Assembly (NCBI RefSeq): GCF_000980815.1
Contig: NZ_CP011311.1
Location: forward strand, 496,001 to 560,000
Source of the DNA: Corynebacterium camporealensis
Lineage (GTDB): Bacteria > Actinomycetota > Actinomycetes > Mycobacteriales > Mycobacteriaceae
DNA: 64,000 bases
Direction: 5' to 3'
The notes under the pieces were generated by a model. That model was not told where the DNA came from and did no database searches. It saw nothing but the letters and a program-made list of their open reading frames with translations. Numbering within the stretch: position 1 is the stretch's first letter; each line of letters starts with the position of its first letter. Below are positions 1 to 8,358 of this stretch, piece after piece. A program made the position numbers and the translations under genes.

Positions 1-17
1 AAAGCGGGTGCGGACAT
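1..17 (-). CDS. Start of a small gene after dtsR2, possibly the acyl-CoA carboxylase epsilon subunit (partial)
   Basis: Only the first codons are in the window: ATG at 17-15, reading M-S-A-P-A and then leaving at base 1. A good ribosome site, AAGGAG (24-29 on the minus strand), lies 6 nt before the ATG, and the dtsR2 stop codon is just upstream, so translation is probably coupled. In Corynebacterium glutamicum a small epsilon subunit gene (accE) follows dtsR2, which is why that identity is proposed; six codons cannot prove it. Confidence 0.45.
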
Positions 18-29
18 GTTGTGCTCCTT

Positions 30-1562
30 TTAGAGGGTGATGTTGCCGTGCTTCTTCGGCGGTTGGGACACGATCTTGCGCTCGAGCAGACGCAGGGCCT
101 CAGCGAGATAACCACGCGTTGCGGCTGGCTCGATGACGCTATCGACCAGGCCACGCTCTGCTGCAGCATAAGGATGCAGGAACTGCTCGGCGAGTTCTTC
201 CTCGCGCTGCTCGTCGGCATCGTCGCCGTAGATGGCGAGTGCTGCCTGGGAGGCCTGGGTCACTGCAATTTCCGCGGTCGGCCAGGCGTAGACCAAGTCT
301 GCGCCGAGGTCCTTAGCGCCCATGAAGACATAGGCCGGACCGATGGCCTTGCGGGTAATCACAGTCAGAGTACCGACGGTGGCCTCAGCCTGCGCGAACG
401 CCAGCTTCGACGCGCGACGCAGCAGGCCCGACTTTTCTTCCTCCGGCGTCGGCACGAAACCGGGGGAGTCAACGAACTGGATCACCGGGGTGTTGAAGGC
501 ATCGCAAGTGCGGATGAAACGCGCGGCCTTCTCCGAGGCAGCCGAATCAATCGCGCCGGCCAGCACCAGCGGCTGGTTGGCGACGATGCCGACCACGCGG
601 CCTTCGATGTAGGCAAAGCCGGTGATCATATTCTCCGCCGCCTGGGCGGAGAGCTCAAAGAAGGTATCCGGATCCACGACGGTGTTGATGACCTCGCGCA
701 TGTCGTAGGCCTCAGCAGCGTTGTCCGGGATAACCGCGTTCAGTGGGCGCTCGCGCTCACCGATGTTGTCCGCGATGGAACCTTCGGCAACTTCGGCAGC
801 CACGCGCGGGGCCTCGGCGCGGTTGTTGGCCGGCAGGTAGGCCGCAATATCGCGGGCCAGCGATACGGCCTGCTTGTCGTCCTCGGCCACCAGGTGCGCG
901 GTACCCGCGTTCGCGTGGACGGCGGCGCTGCCGTACTCGGCAGGCTCCGCACCGGCGATGTGACCGGCAGCTTGGTGGAGGTTGGTGCCTTCGGTGACGA
1001 TGAGGACATCGGCAAGCGTGGGCGCAAAAGCAGCCGCACCAGAGGTATCACCAACAACGACGCTAATCTGCGGGATCAGGCCGGAGGCGCGCGTAATCTG
1101 CGCCAGGGTGCGTGCGTAGCCAGCAAGCGTGACGATGCCCTCCTGCACACGTGGGCCAGTCGACTCATACAGGCCAATGACCGGCACACCAGTCTTCATG
1201 GCGAGCTCATAAATCTTGCCGAGCTTTTCAGCGTAAACCTCGCCTAAAGTGCCGTCGAAGACCGTAGCGTCCTGGCTAAAAATGCAGACCTTGCGGTCTT
1301 CGACCGTGCCGTAACCGGTGATAATGCCATCGGTATACGGGCGGTCGTGCTCGCGACCAAACGCGGTCGAGCGATGGCGCGCCAGGGCGTCAGTTTCGAC
1401 GAAAGAGCCGGCATCGACGAGAGCCTCCACGCGCTCACGGGCGCTGAGGCGACCTGCGGAGTGGGTATCTTCCAGAACCTGCGACCCCATCGGGGCACGC
1501 GACTGCTCGAGGCGGCGGGCCAGCCCCTCGATCTTCCCAGCAGTGGTTTTCGGATCAGTCAT
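30..1562 (-). CDS. dtsR2: Acyl-CoA carboxylase carboxyltransferase (beta) subunit, DtsR2-like
   Basis: This 510-residue protein is the carboxyltransferase half of an actinobacterial acyl-CoA carboxylase. It transfers CO2 from biotin on an AccBC-type subunit to acetyl-, propionyl- or longer acyl-CoA, for fatty and mycolic acid synthesis. Both crotonase-fold halves are visible: the N-terminal GRLSARERVEALVD region, STGPRVQEG, the C-terminal half with NQPLVLAGAID and FVDSPGFVPTPEEE, and the usual C-terminal KHGNI tail. It lies on the same strand as the 538-residue paralogue at 2990-4606, but a phosphoesterase gene separates them. No ribosome site precedes the ATG; instead TAGACT ends 8 nt upstream, which suggests a leaderless mRNA. 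The substrate cannot be read from the sequence. Confidence 0.92.
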   Translation of the reverse strand: MTDPKTTAGKIEGLARRLEQSRAPMGSQVLEDTHSAGRLSARERVEALVDAGSFVETDALARHRSTAFGREHDRPYTDGIITGYGTVEDRKVCIFSQDATVFDGTLGEVYAEKLGKIYELAMKTGVPVIGLYESTGPRVQEGIVTLAGYARTLAQITRASGLIPQISVVVGDTSGAAAFAPTLADVLIVTEGTNLHQAAGHIAGAEPAEYGSAAVHANAGTAHLVAEDDKQAVSLARDIAAYLPANNRAEAPRVAAEVAEGSIADNIGERERPLNAVIPDNAAEAYDMREVINTVVDPDTFFELSAQAAENMITGFAYIEGRVVGIVANQPLVLAGAIDSAASEKAARFIRTCDAFNTPVIQFVDSPGFVPTPEEEKSGLLRRASKLAFAQAEATVGTLTVITRKAIGPAYVFMGAKDLGADLVYAWPTAEIAVTQASQAALAIYGDDADEQREEELAEQFLHPYAAAERGLVDSVIEPAATRGYLAEALRLLERKIVSQPPKKHGNITL

Positions 1563-1570
1563 AGTGCTCG

Positions 1571-1576
1571 AGTCTA
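1571..1576 (-). promoter_or_regulatory. Probable -10 box of dtsR2 (leaderless start)
   Basis: TAGACT on the minus strand, 8 nt before the dtsR2 ATG and with no ribosome site between. This is the spacing expected if transcription starts at the A of the start codon. No convincing -35 hexamer was seen. Confidence 0.45.
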
Positions 1577-1601
1577 CAAGCCCTTTCTCTTATCGCAGCA
1601 A

Positions 1602-2888
1602 TCAACGGGAACTTCCAGTGGAACTTCCGCTGGATGATAGCGATGAACCTGGATTATCGGAACTTGCATCTGGGTGCGAGGCGGCCCCGGGGATGCGGAC
1701 GTAGCCGGGGAACTTTGCGGGAGCGTCGAGTTCTTGGCGGATGATGGACATGTCAACGCCTAGGTCTTTGGCGAAGACGGTGCGGGTGCCGGTGTAGACG
1801 GCGGCGTCATTCGCGTTGAATTCGAAGACGCGGGCGCCGCGCAGGGTGTGTTGTTTCGGGGTGCCATCGGCAAGCCCGTAGGTGCCGAAACCGGTGCCGG
1901 GGCCGTAGCCGAGCTCGATGCCGAAGTAGTTGCCCATGTAGGTGTTGATGTGGTCGTGCCCGCAGTACATACCGCGGATATCGCCGCGGGCTTGGGCGGC
2001 GGCATAGATACCGGAGTTAAAGGCGCCGACGTAGACGTCTTCGTTCTTATCGCCGACGATGCCATGCGTTTCCACAGCGCGCTTGTGGTCGATGAGGCCG
2101 TCGTTGTACGGCCCGCCGAACCACATGTCGCGGTGTTCAAAAGTAGGGATGTGGAAAAACATAAGTCCTTCGATGGTGTGGCCAGCCTGCTCGGCTAGGG
2201 CATCGGATGCCTGGGTATACCACTGGATTTGTTGCGGGTGGATGTAGTCGTAGCTGGGCAGTTCCTCGGCGTTCTGGCCGCCTAGTTCATCTGGGCGGTA
2301 GCGACCGGAGTCCAGAAGCCAGAAGGCGAAGCGGGGGCGGTGGGCATCGTGAAGCGTGAGCAACGTATTGGATGCGCCGTAGCCACCAGTTTCAGCCGGG
2401 GCGTTGCAATTGTGGCGGTAGCTGCGGATGAACTCCACCATCTGCGCATGGCGCACACCGGTGTTGTTGTCCTCAGCGGAATCTTCGTCGTGATTGCCGA
2501 AGGTCAACGCCCACGGGATGCCGCGTTCCTCCATGGGAAGAACCACGTTGTTAATCGCCTGGTAGACCTCCTCCGCGGTGGAAGGATCGCCGTTGATGAC
2601 ATCGCCGTTGATCAACGCGAACCCGGGCTTTTCCTCATCGAGTACCTTGCCCATGAACTCGATGGTGCGGGTATCGGTGAGGTGATTGTCCTGGGTGTCG
2701 TTGAACTGGATGACCTTGAATGCTCCAGAGCGGTCAAAATTGAGTTCTATGGAGTTGTCTTTCGCCGCTAGCTGAGGAGCGGCAGCTAGCGGCGCCGCGA
2801 TAGCGGGGGAAGTTGACGCCACCGCGGTGGTTGTTGCGGCCGCCAGCAGTGAGCTGGAGGCCAAGAAATTACGTCGGGACAGTGCCAC
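1602..2888 (-). CDS. Tat-exported metallophosphoesterase
   Basis: A 428-residue calcineurin-like phosphoesterase that probably acts outside the membrane. The N-terminus has a twin-arginine signal (S-R-R-N-F-L at residues 4-9), then a long Ala/Thr/Ser stretch with an AxA-type cleavage region near residue 31. Metal-site motifs are present in order: NDTQDNH, GDVIN, FGNHDED, HIPTFEH and CGHDHIN. The layout resembles the Dcr2/YvnB-like purple-phosphatase-related family. The start is GTG at 2888, chosen because AAGGAG lies 6 nt upstream and the Tat signal starts there. The tail after about residue 405 is a Ser/Gly-rich low-complexity stretch, perhaps a cell-wall linker. The gene sits between the two dtsR genes; its substrate is unknown. 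Confidence 0.85.
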   Translation of the reverse strand: MALSRRNFLASSSLLAAATTTAVASTSPAIAAPLAAAPQLAAKDNSIELNFDRSGAFKVIQFNDTQDNHLTDTRTIEFMGKVLDEEKPGFALINGDVINGDPSTAEEVYQAINNVVLPMEERGIPWALTFGNHDEDSAEDNNTGVRHAQMVEFIRSYRHNCNAPAETGGYGASNTLLTLHDAHRPRFAFWLLDSGRYRPDELGGQNAEELPSYDYIHPQQIQWYTQASDALAEQAGHTIEGLMFFHIPTFEHRDMWFGGPYNDGLIDHKRAVETHGIVGDKNEDVYVGAFNSGIYAAAQARGDIRGMYCGHDHINTYMGNYFGIELGYGPGTGFGTYGLADGTPKQHTLRGARVFEFNANDAAVYTGTRTVFAKDLGVDMSIIRQELDAPAKFPGYVRIPGAASHPDASSDNPGSSLSSSGSSTGSSR

Positions 2889-2989
2889 AGTGCTCTCCTT
2901 ATATACAGAGGGATTAATCAGTCACTGGGAGAGATTAAGCCCCTGGGGTAGCGCTGGGATGACCAGAAAGTAAATACTTATCGAATAAT

Positions 2990-4606
2990 TTAGAGCGGAA
3001 TATTGCCGTGCTTGCGCGCCGGGCGAGCAACATTCTTGTCGGAGTACAGGCGCAGGTTCTTGGCAATCTGGGTGCGGGTTTCAGAAGGCAGGATGACTGC
3101 GTCGATAAGTCCGCGCTCCGCGGCCTTATACGGGTTGAGCATCTGGTCTTCGTACTCGCGCTCGAAGGACTTGGTCAGCTCGGCAACATCGATGCCGCCT
3201 TCCTGGGCCTTCTTGATTTCCTTGCGGTAGATGAAGCCCACGGCACCGGCAGCGCCCATCACGGCAATCTGCGCGGTCGGCCACGCCAGGTTGACGTCGG
3301 CGCCCAAGCCCTTGGAGCCCATCACGCAGTACGCGCCGCCGTAGGCCTTGCGCAGGGTGACGGTGATCTTCGGGACGGTGGCCTCACCGTAGGCGTAGAG
3401 CAGCTTCGCACCGCGGCGCAGGATGCCGGCGTGCTCCTGGGAGGTGCCAGGGAGGAAGCCGGGGACATCGACAAGCAGGACCAGCGGAATGTTGAAGGAA
3501 TCGCAGGTGCGGATGAAGCGTGCGGCCTTCTCGGAGGAATCGATATCCAGGCAGCCGGCGAGGACCTGCGGCTGGTTGGCCACGAAGCCAACGGTCTGGC
3601 CTTCGATGCGACCGAAAGCCACGACGACGTTCTCCGCGCGGTCGGCTTGGATTTCCAGGTACTCGCCGTCATCGGTGATGGCCTCAATGACGGTCTTGAT
3701 GTCATAAGGCTGGGTCGGCGAATCCGGGATGAGGGTATCCAGGGTGAGGTCGTCGGCGGTTTCCTCGTCGAGTTGCGGATAAGGCTCGAAAGGCGAGCGC
3801 TGGCGGTTATTCGACGGCAGGAAGCCGACCAGGTCGTGGACCCAATCCAGGGCGTCTTCGTCGGAGGACGCGGTGTAATGGGAGTTACCAGCCTGGGCCA
3901 TGTGGATATCAGCGCCACCGAGTTCTTCCTGAGTGACTTCCTCGCTGGTGACTGTCTTGATGACGTCCGGGCCGGTGACGAACATCTTGGACTTTTCTTT
4001 GACCATGACCACGAAGTCGGTCAGGGCAGGGGAGTAGGCGTTGCCACCAGCGCACGCGCCCATAATGACGGAAATTTGCGGGACGACGCCGGATGCTTCG
4101 ATGTTCTGGTAGAAGGTCTGCGCAATCCAGTCCAGGGAGACCGCACCGTCCTGGATGCGGGCACCGGCACCTTCGTACAGGCCGATCAGGGGGCGGCCCG
4201 TGGTGACGGCGAGCTTTTGGATCTTTACCATCTTTTCGCCATAGACCTCACCGAGCGCACCGCCGAAGACGGTACCGTCCTGGCTAAAGATGCAGACTTC
4301 GCGGCCATCGATGGTGCCCCAGCCGGTGACAATGCCATCGGTGGACGGACGCTTAGCGCCCATGCCGAAGTCGGTGGTGCGGTGCTTGGCCAGCATGTCC
4401 GTTTCGACGAAGGAACCCTCGTCGAGCAGGTAATCCAAGCGTTCGCGCGCGGTGAGTCGACCGGCGGCGTGCACCTTCTCGTGGGCAGCATCGCCCATCG
4501 GCGCTTTGGCCTCGGCACGCCGACGTTTCAGTTCCGCGATTTTCTCCGCGGTGGTCGTGACGTCGTTCAAGCTATCGAGTTCCGGCAAATGTGAGGAAAT
4601 GGTCAT
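2990..4606 (-). CDS. dtsR1: Acyl-CoA carboxylase carboxyltransferase (beta) subunit, DtsR1-like
   Basis: This 538-residue protein is the longer paralogue of the product at 30-1562. By position and length it matches DtsR1/AccD1 of corynebacteria, the beta subunit of acetyl-CoA carboxylase. Visible landmarks include [46 protein letters not shown] (acyl-CoA pocket), [26 protein letters not shown], and the C-terminal KHGNIPL. The ATG at 4606 has no ribosome site but has a perfect TATGAT box 8 nt upstream, so a leaderless transcript is likely. A CRP/GlxR-like palindrome lies about 50 bp upstream. The activity should need the AccBC biotin subunit. Confidence 0.93.
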   Translation of the reverse strand: MTISSHLPELDSLNDVTTTAEKIAELKRRRAEAKAPMGDAAHEKVHAAGRLTARERLDYLLDEGSFVETDMLAKHRTTDFGMGAKRPSTDGIVTGWGTIDGREVCIFSQDGTVFGGALGEVYGEKMVKIQKLAVTTGRPLIGLYEGAGARIQDGAVSLDWIAQTFYQNIEASGVVPQISVIMGACAGGNAYSPALTDFVVMVKEKSKMFVTGPDVIKTVTSEEVTQEELGGADIHMAQAGNSHYTASSDEDALDWVHDLVGFLPSNNRQRSPFEPYPQLDEETADDLTLDTLIPDSPTQPYDIKTVIEAITDDGEYLEIQADRAENVVVAFGRIEGQTVGFVANQPQVLAGCLDIDSSEKAARFIRTCDSFNIPLVLLVDVPGFLPGTSQEHAGILRRGAKLLYAYGEATVPKITVTLRKAYGGAYCVMGSKGLGADVNLAWPTAQIAVMGAAGAVGFIYRKEIKKAQEGGIDVAELTKSFEREYEDQMLNPYKAAERGLIDAVILPSETRTQIAKNLRLYSDKNVARPARKHGNIPL

Positions 4607-4614
4607 GTTTTGGA

Positions 4615-4620
4615 ATCATA
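4615..4620 (-). promoter_or_regulatory. -10 box of dtsR1 (leaderless start)
   Basis: TATGAT on the minus strand, 8 nt before the dtsR1 ATG. No Shine-Dalgarno sequence lies between them. The -35 region 17 bp further up reads TGTACG, a poor match. Confidence 0.55.
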
Positions 4621-4655
4621 GATACTTTTAGCCTACGCGTACAGCATTTGCGCAA

Positions 4656-4671
4656 AGTGATTTCCATCACA
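4656..4671. promoter_or_regulatory. CRP/GlxR-like binding site upstream of dtsR1
   Basis: On the minus strand the 16 bases read TGTGATGGAAATCACT. This fits the TGTGA-N6-TCACA consensus of the CRP-type regulator GlxR of corynebacteria in all but the last base. The site is centred about 57 bp before the dtsR1 start. The match is seen directly; binding is inferred. Confidence 0.5.
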
Positions 4672-4733
4672 AAACTAGTTTCCGCTGGTCAAACGTGAAT
4701 AATCCCTCACATTTTTCTCTGTCTGTGGCGTGT

Positions 4734-6242
4734 CTAGGCCTCCACTGGCACCCACGCGTAGCCAAAAGCATCCAACTCCACCGGCCCTAAGTCCACTGGT
4801 TCCTCGGAGAAGTTGAACAGGCACAGCGTCTTACCGCGTTGGAAACCGAAGACGGCCTTCTCGCCGGTCTCGACCAGTTCCATGTCCTGTTCGGCATCGT
4901 GTAGGTCGGGCGAGGTTTTGCGCGCTGCAATTAGTTCGCGCACGCGGTTGAGCAGCGAATGGGCATCGTCACGCTGCTCGGCCACGGAGGTGCCTTCGCC
5001 ACCGACGATGGGGCGGCGGGTCTGCAGGGCAGTACTAAATCCTGCACCCGGGCCCGGTTCCCACTGCATCGGGGTGCGCACGGCATAACGGTCCGGCAGT
5101 TGCGGGGCATCACCCATGCCAATCTCATCGCCGTAGTACAAAAATGGGGCACCCGGCAGGGCCAGCAGCAATGCATAGAGCATCTCGATGCGGCGCTGGT
5201 CATGCTGCATCAACGGTGCCAAACGCCTAGCGATGCCCACGTGAGCACGCATTCCTTCGTGGGGCAGGTAGGCATCGTAAAGCAATTCGCGATTAGCCGC
5301 ATCCACCATCTCCAAGGTGAGCTCGTCGTGGTTGCGCAAGAAATTGCCCCACGCACAGCCCTTCGGCAGCGGCGGCATTTCACCGAGGATGTCGTAGATA
5401 GGGGTGGCATCCGACATCGCCATCGCCTGGTAAATCCGCGGCATGAGCGGGAAGTTAAACACCATGTGGAAGCGATTGCCCTCGCCAAAAAATTGCATGG
5501 TCTCCGCCGGGGGCTGGTTGGCTTCGGCAATCATGATGGCTTCGGGGTAGTGCTTATCGATGAACGCACGAATTGACTCAATAAACTCAATCGTCTCCGG
5601 CAGCGACTCACCGCCGACTTCATCGCGCTCGTAGAGATAGGGAATTGCATCGAGGCGGAAGCCGTCGAGGCCCTTGTCCATCCAGAAGGAAATGATCTTA
5701 AAGATTTCCTCGTGCACGGCCGGGTTGTCGTAGTTGAGGTCCGGCTGGTGGGAGTAGAAACGGTGGAAGTAGTACTGCTGGCGCTCCTCATCCCAGGCCC
5801 AGTTGGAAGTTTCCACATCGGTGAAGATGATGCGGATTTCCGGGTAGCGGTCCGGGTTGTCGCTCCAGACGTAGTAGTCGCCGTAGGGTCCGTCCGGGTC
5901 CTTGCGGGAAGCTTGGAACCACGGGTGCTGGTCGCTGGTGTGGTTGAGCGCCAGGTCCGTCATGATGCGAATGCCGCGGGCATGGGCTTCCTCGACGAGC
6001 TCGTCGAAGTCGTCCATCGTGCCGTAATCGGGATGGATGTCGAAGTAGTCGGCGATGTCGTAGCCGTCATCACGCAGCGGGGAAGCGTAGAAAGGCGAGA
6101 GCCACAAGCAATCGATGCCGAGCCATTTGAGGTAGTCCAATTTGGCAATCACACCGCGTAAGGTGCCCACGCCTTCGCCTTGGTGGTCGTGGAAACTACC
6201 TACTAAGGCTTGGTAGAACACTGCGTTGTCGTGCCAGCTCAT
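4734..6242 (-). CDS. treS: Trehalose synthase (maltose-trehalose isomerase), short GH13 form
   Basis: A 502-residue GH13 enzyme very close in sequence to actinobacterial TreS, which interconverts trehalose and maltose in the cytoplasm. Supporting motifs: LGIDCLWLSPFYASPLRDDGYDI near the start, DLALNHTS, DGPYGDYYVWSD, the nucleophile region DGFRLDAIPYL, the acid/base in MIAEANQPP, and FLRNHDELTLEMV with the third carboxylate. It is about 90 residues shorter than typical TreS, mostly at the C-terminal beta domain. It is the last gene of the trehalose importer operon; its start overlaps the stop of the small membrane gene by 4 bp. That context supports conversion of imported trehalose to maltose. 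An alpha-glucosidase is the main alternative. Confidence 0.85.
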   Translation of the reverse strand: MSWHDNAVFYQALVGSFHDHQGEGVGTLRGVIAKLDYLKWLGIDCLWLSPFYASPLRDDGYDIADYFDIHPDYGTMDDFDELVEEAHARGIRIMTDLALNHTSDQHPWFQASRKDPDGPYGDYYVWSDNPDRYPEIRIIFTDVETSNWAWDEERQQYYFHRFYSHQPDLNYDNPAVHEEIFKIISFWMDKGLDGFRLDAIPYLYERDEVGGESLPETIEFIESIRAFIDKHYPEAIMIAEANQPPAETMQFFGEGNRFHMVFNFPLMPRIYQAMAMSDATPIYDILGEMPPLPKGCAWGNFLRNHDELTLEMVDAANRELLYDAYLPHEGMRAHVGIARRLAPLMQHDQRRIEMLYALLLALPGAPFLYYGDEIGMGDAPQLPDRYAVRTPMQWEPGPGAGFSTALQTRRPIVGGEGTSVAEQRDDAHSLLNRVRELIAARKTSPDLHDAEQDMELVETGEKAVFGFQRGKTLCLFNFSEEPVDLGPVELDAFGYAWVPVEA

Positions 6243-6424
6243 TGGAGATCCTTCCTCTTAGCTCGCCAGGTTAAATAAGTAAGTCCGCAGAATACTGCGG
6301 CCACTAGCCCCGGCCAAATAGCCGGGTCAGGCTGGAATATATTGATCACTGCTTGCACTACGGCCACTAAGGCGAAGAAGCCTAAGAAGCCGAGTGCGGT
6401 ATCCCAGAGTAGTTCGCGGCGCAT
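6239..6424 (-). CDS. Small two-helix membrane protein of the trehalose operon
   Basis: A 61-residue protein with two hydrophobic stretches (about residues 9-29 and 36-53) and a basic C-terminal tail (RAKRKD). It starts on the last base of the permease stop (TAATG) and overlaps treS by 4 bp, so all three are translationally coupled. Corynebacterial tus loci also contain a small membrane protein gene of unknown role. No domain is recognised; a permease-associated helper is a guess from position only. Confidence 0.7.
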   Translation of the reverse strand: MRRELLWDTALGFLGFFALVAVVQAVINIFQPDPAIWPGLVAAVFCGLTYLTWRAKRKDLQ

Positions 6425-7245
6425 TAGGCCTTTACTCCGCCGGCGGTCAAGCCTGCGACGATGCGGTGCTGGAAGACCAGCACCATAATGACCAAGGGGA
6501 TGGTCACCAGTGCGCCCGCAGCCATCGTGGCCGCATAGGGGTATTCGAAGGAGCTAGGACCGGAAAAGCGCGCGATGGCCACGGTGACCGGCTCGGTCGC
6601 GGTCGTCGATAGCTGTCGGGCCAACATAAACTCATTCCAGGTCGTGATAAACGCGATGATAGCGGTTGTAAACAACGCTGGTGCGGCCAGCGGCAGCAAA
6701 ATCAGCCGGAATGCCTGGCTTCGCGATGCCCCATCCACCCGGGCTGCTTCCTCCAATTCCCACGGTAGCTGGCGGAAAAAGCTGAGCAGCGTGTAGATGG
6801 TCAGCGGCAGTGCGAAAGAAATATTCGGAATGATCATCGCGCGGTAGGTACCAATCCATTCCAGGCTGCCGAAGAGCTGGAAGAGCGGGGTGACCAAAGC
6901 GATGGCCGGGAACATCGAGGCTGCCAGGATGATGCCGGTGACAATGCCCTTGCCCGGGAAGTTGTAGCGGGCCAGGGCGTAGGCGGTAAACACGCCAATG
7001 GCCACGGCAATCGCGGTGGTGACCAGGGAGATGAACAACGAGTTCCCCAGCGCGCCGAGGAAGTCATTGCCCTTGTCGGTGGCCAGTGCGTCGCGGAAGT
7101 TATCCAGCGTGATGTGGGTAGGCCATGGGGTGGTATCGAAGGTGTAGTCCTTGTGGCGTAAGGCGGTAACCACCATCCAGTAGAAGGGCGCGAGACCCCA
7201 GAACATGATGAAGATGATGCCTGCGTAATGACCGAAACTACGCAT
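6424..7245 (-). CDS. Trehalose ABC transporter permease, MalG/TusG type
   Basis: A 273-residue inner-membrane permease of the carbohydrate uptake-1 family with about six hydrophobic segments. The EAA loop that docks on the ATPase is clear: ELEEAARVDGASRSQAFRLILLPLAAP. The C-terminal segment TIPLVIMVLVFQHRIVAGLTAGGVKA is the usual MalG ending. The ATG has AGAAGGGAG about 8 nt upstream and lies 3 bp after the partner permease. Neighbouring treS and similarity of layout to the C. glutamicum tus and mycobacterial lpqY-sugABC systems suggest trehalose as the substrate. Confidence 0.88.
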   Translation of the reverse strand: MRSFGHYAGIIFIMFWGLAPFYWMVVTALRHKDYTFDTTPWPTHITLDNFRDALATDKGNDFLGALGNSLFISLVTTAIAVAIGVFTAYALARYNFPGKGIVTGIILAASMFPAIALVTPLFQLFGSLEWIGTYRAMIIPNISFALPLTIYTLLSFFRQLPWELEEAARVDGASRSQAFRLILLPLAAPALFTTAIIAFITTWNEFMLARQLSTTATEPVTVAIARFSGPSSFEYPYAATMAAGALVTIPLVIMVLVFQHRIVAGLTAGGVKA

Positions 7246-7248
7246 GAT

Positions 7249-8226
7249 TTAGGCTCCCTTCTGCTTGGAAAAGTCCGCGCCCAAAAAGCGCACCAGGATG
7301 AATGCGACGAAGAAGATCAGCAAGAAGATCAGCGTTGAGAGCGCCGAGGCGGAATTGAAGTTGCCCTGCCGCATGTCCTCGACGACCAGCTGTGAAATCG
7401 TGGCAGTCGGGGCGTTGGAGGAGGCCGAAATCATAATCACTGGCAGGTCGTACATGCGCAGCGCGTCCAGGGTGCGGAAGAGTACTGCCACCATGAGCGC
7501 GGGGCGCACCAGCGGCAACGTAATCCGGAAGAAGGTCTGGACGCGATTGGCGCCATCGACTTTCGCGGCGTCATACACATCCCGCGGAATCATTTGCAGA
7601 CCTGCCAGAATCAACAGCGCCATAAACGGCGCGGTCTTCCACACGTCCGCGATAATTACGGCCATGCGCGCGTAGAAGGGGTCGGTGGTCCAGGCGATGT
7701 TGGCATCGAGAAGAGAGTTCACTATGCCATCGGGGGCGAACATGAACTGCCACAGCTTCGCCGTCACCGCAGTCGGAATGGCCCACGGAATCAGCACCGC
7801 CGCGCGGACCAGACCGCGACCGCGGTAGTTGCCGTTCATAATCAACGCCATGAACAGACCCAGGATGGTTTCCAGCAACACCGTGGTGACAGTAAAGAAC
7901 AGCGTGACGCGCACTGCGGGCCAAAAGTCCGTCGCAATCACACCCGGCGGGCAGGCAGACGCCATACCCGTGGCGTCCATACAGCGGTTGTTAATCCAGT
8001 ACAGGTAGTTCTCTAGGCCGGCAAAGCCGCCTTCCTCGAAGAGGCCCGTTTCTGGATTCAGCTGCCTATTGCCCTGGAAGGACAAAAAGATAGCGCGGAT
8101 AATCGGATAGCCAATCACCACCGCCAACGCAATGAGCGCCGGTGCGATGAGCATGGCCACATGCCCGTACCGCCGCGAGCCCTTCTGCTTGGACTTGCGC
8201 GGCTGAGGAACCTTAGTTGCAGTCAC
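7249..8226 (-). CDS. Trehalose ABC transporter permease, MalF/TusF type
   Basis: A 325-residue permease with a basic cytoplasmic N-terminus (PRKSKQKGSRR), then six or more hydrophobic segments and the EAA-like loop DVYDAAKVDGANRVQTFFRITLPLVRP. The GTG at 8226 is chosen as start because GAAAGGA lies 6 nt before it; another GTG at 8247 is open in frame but has no ribosome site. It pairs with the MalG-type permease just downstream. A stem-loop lies between this gene and the binding-protein gene upstream. Confidence 0.87.
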   Translation of the reverse strand: MTATKVPQPRKSKQKGSRRYGHVAMLIAPALIALAVVIGYPIIRAIFLSFQGNRQLNPETGLFEEGGFAGLENYLYWINNRCMDATGMASACPPGVIATDFWPAVRVTLFFTVTTVLLETILGLFMALIMNGNYRGRGLVRAAVLIPWAIPTAVTAKLWQFMFAPDGIVNSLLDANIAWTTDPFYARMAVIIADVWKTAPFMALLILAGLQMIPRDVYDAAKVDGANRVQTFFRITLPLVRPALMVAVLFRTLDALRMYDLPVIMISASSNAPTATISQLVVEDMRQGNFNSASALSTLIFLLIFFVAFILVRFLGADFSKQKGA

Positions 8227-8303
8227 GCTGATTCCTTTCTTGTTCACCAGTGATAAAAATCATAGCCCCCGACACCGGTGAGATCCCGGCGCCGAGGGCT
8301 AAA

Positions 8304-8326
8304 GGGAGAACATTTTCAGTTCTCCC
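8304..8326 (-). terminator. Stem-loop between binding protein and permease genes (attenuator or RNA-stabilising hairpin)
   Basis: GGGAGAAC and GTTCTCCC form a perfect 8-bp stem with a 7-nt loop. On the minus strand it is followed only by TTT. A second, imperfect stem (AGCCC...GGGCT, 8264-8300) follows. A weak terminator that lets part of the transcripts continue into the permeases would explain extra binding protein; this is inferred. Confidence 0.55.
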
Positions 8327-8358
8327 GTTTAAGCGACATGGAAGTCTTCCCTAAGGAC

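Noticed and set aside
3008..4594. A 528-codon open frame opposite dtsR1
   Set aside because: It mirrors dtsR1 almost exactly; the carboxyltransferase motifs are on the minus strand.
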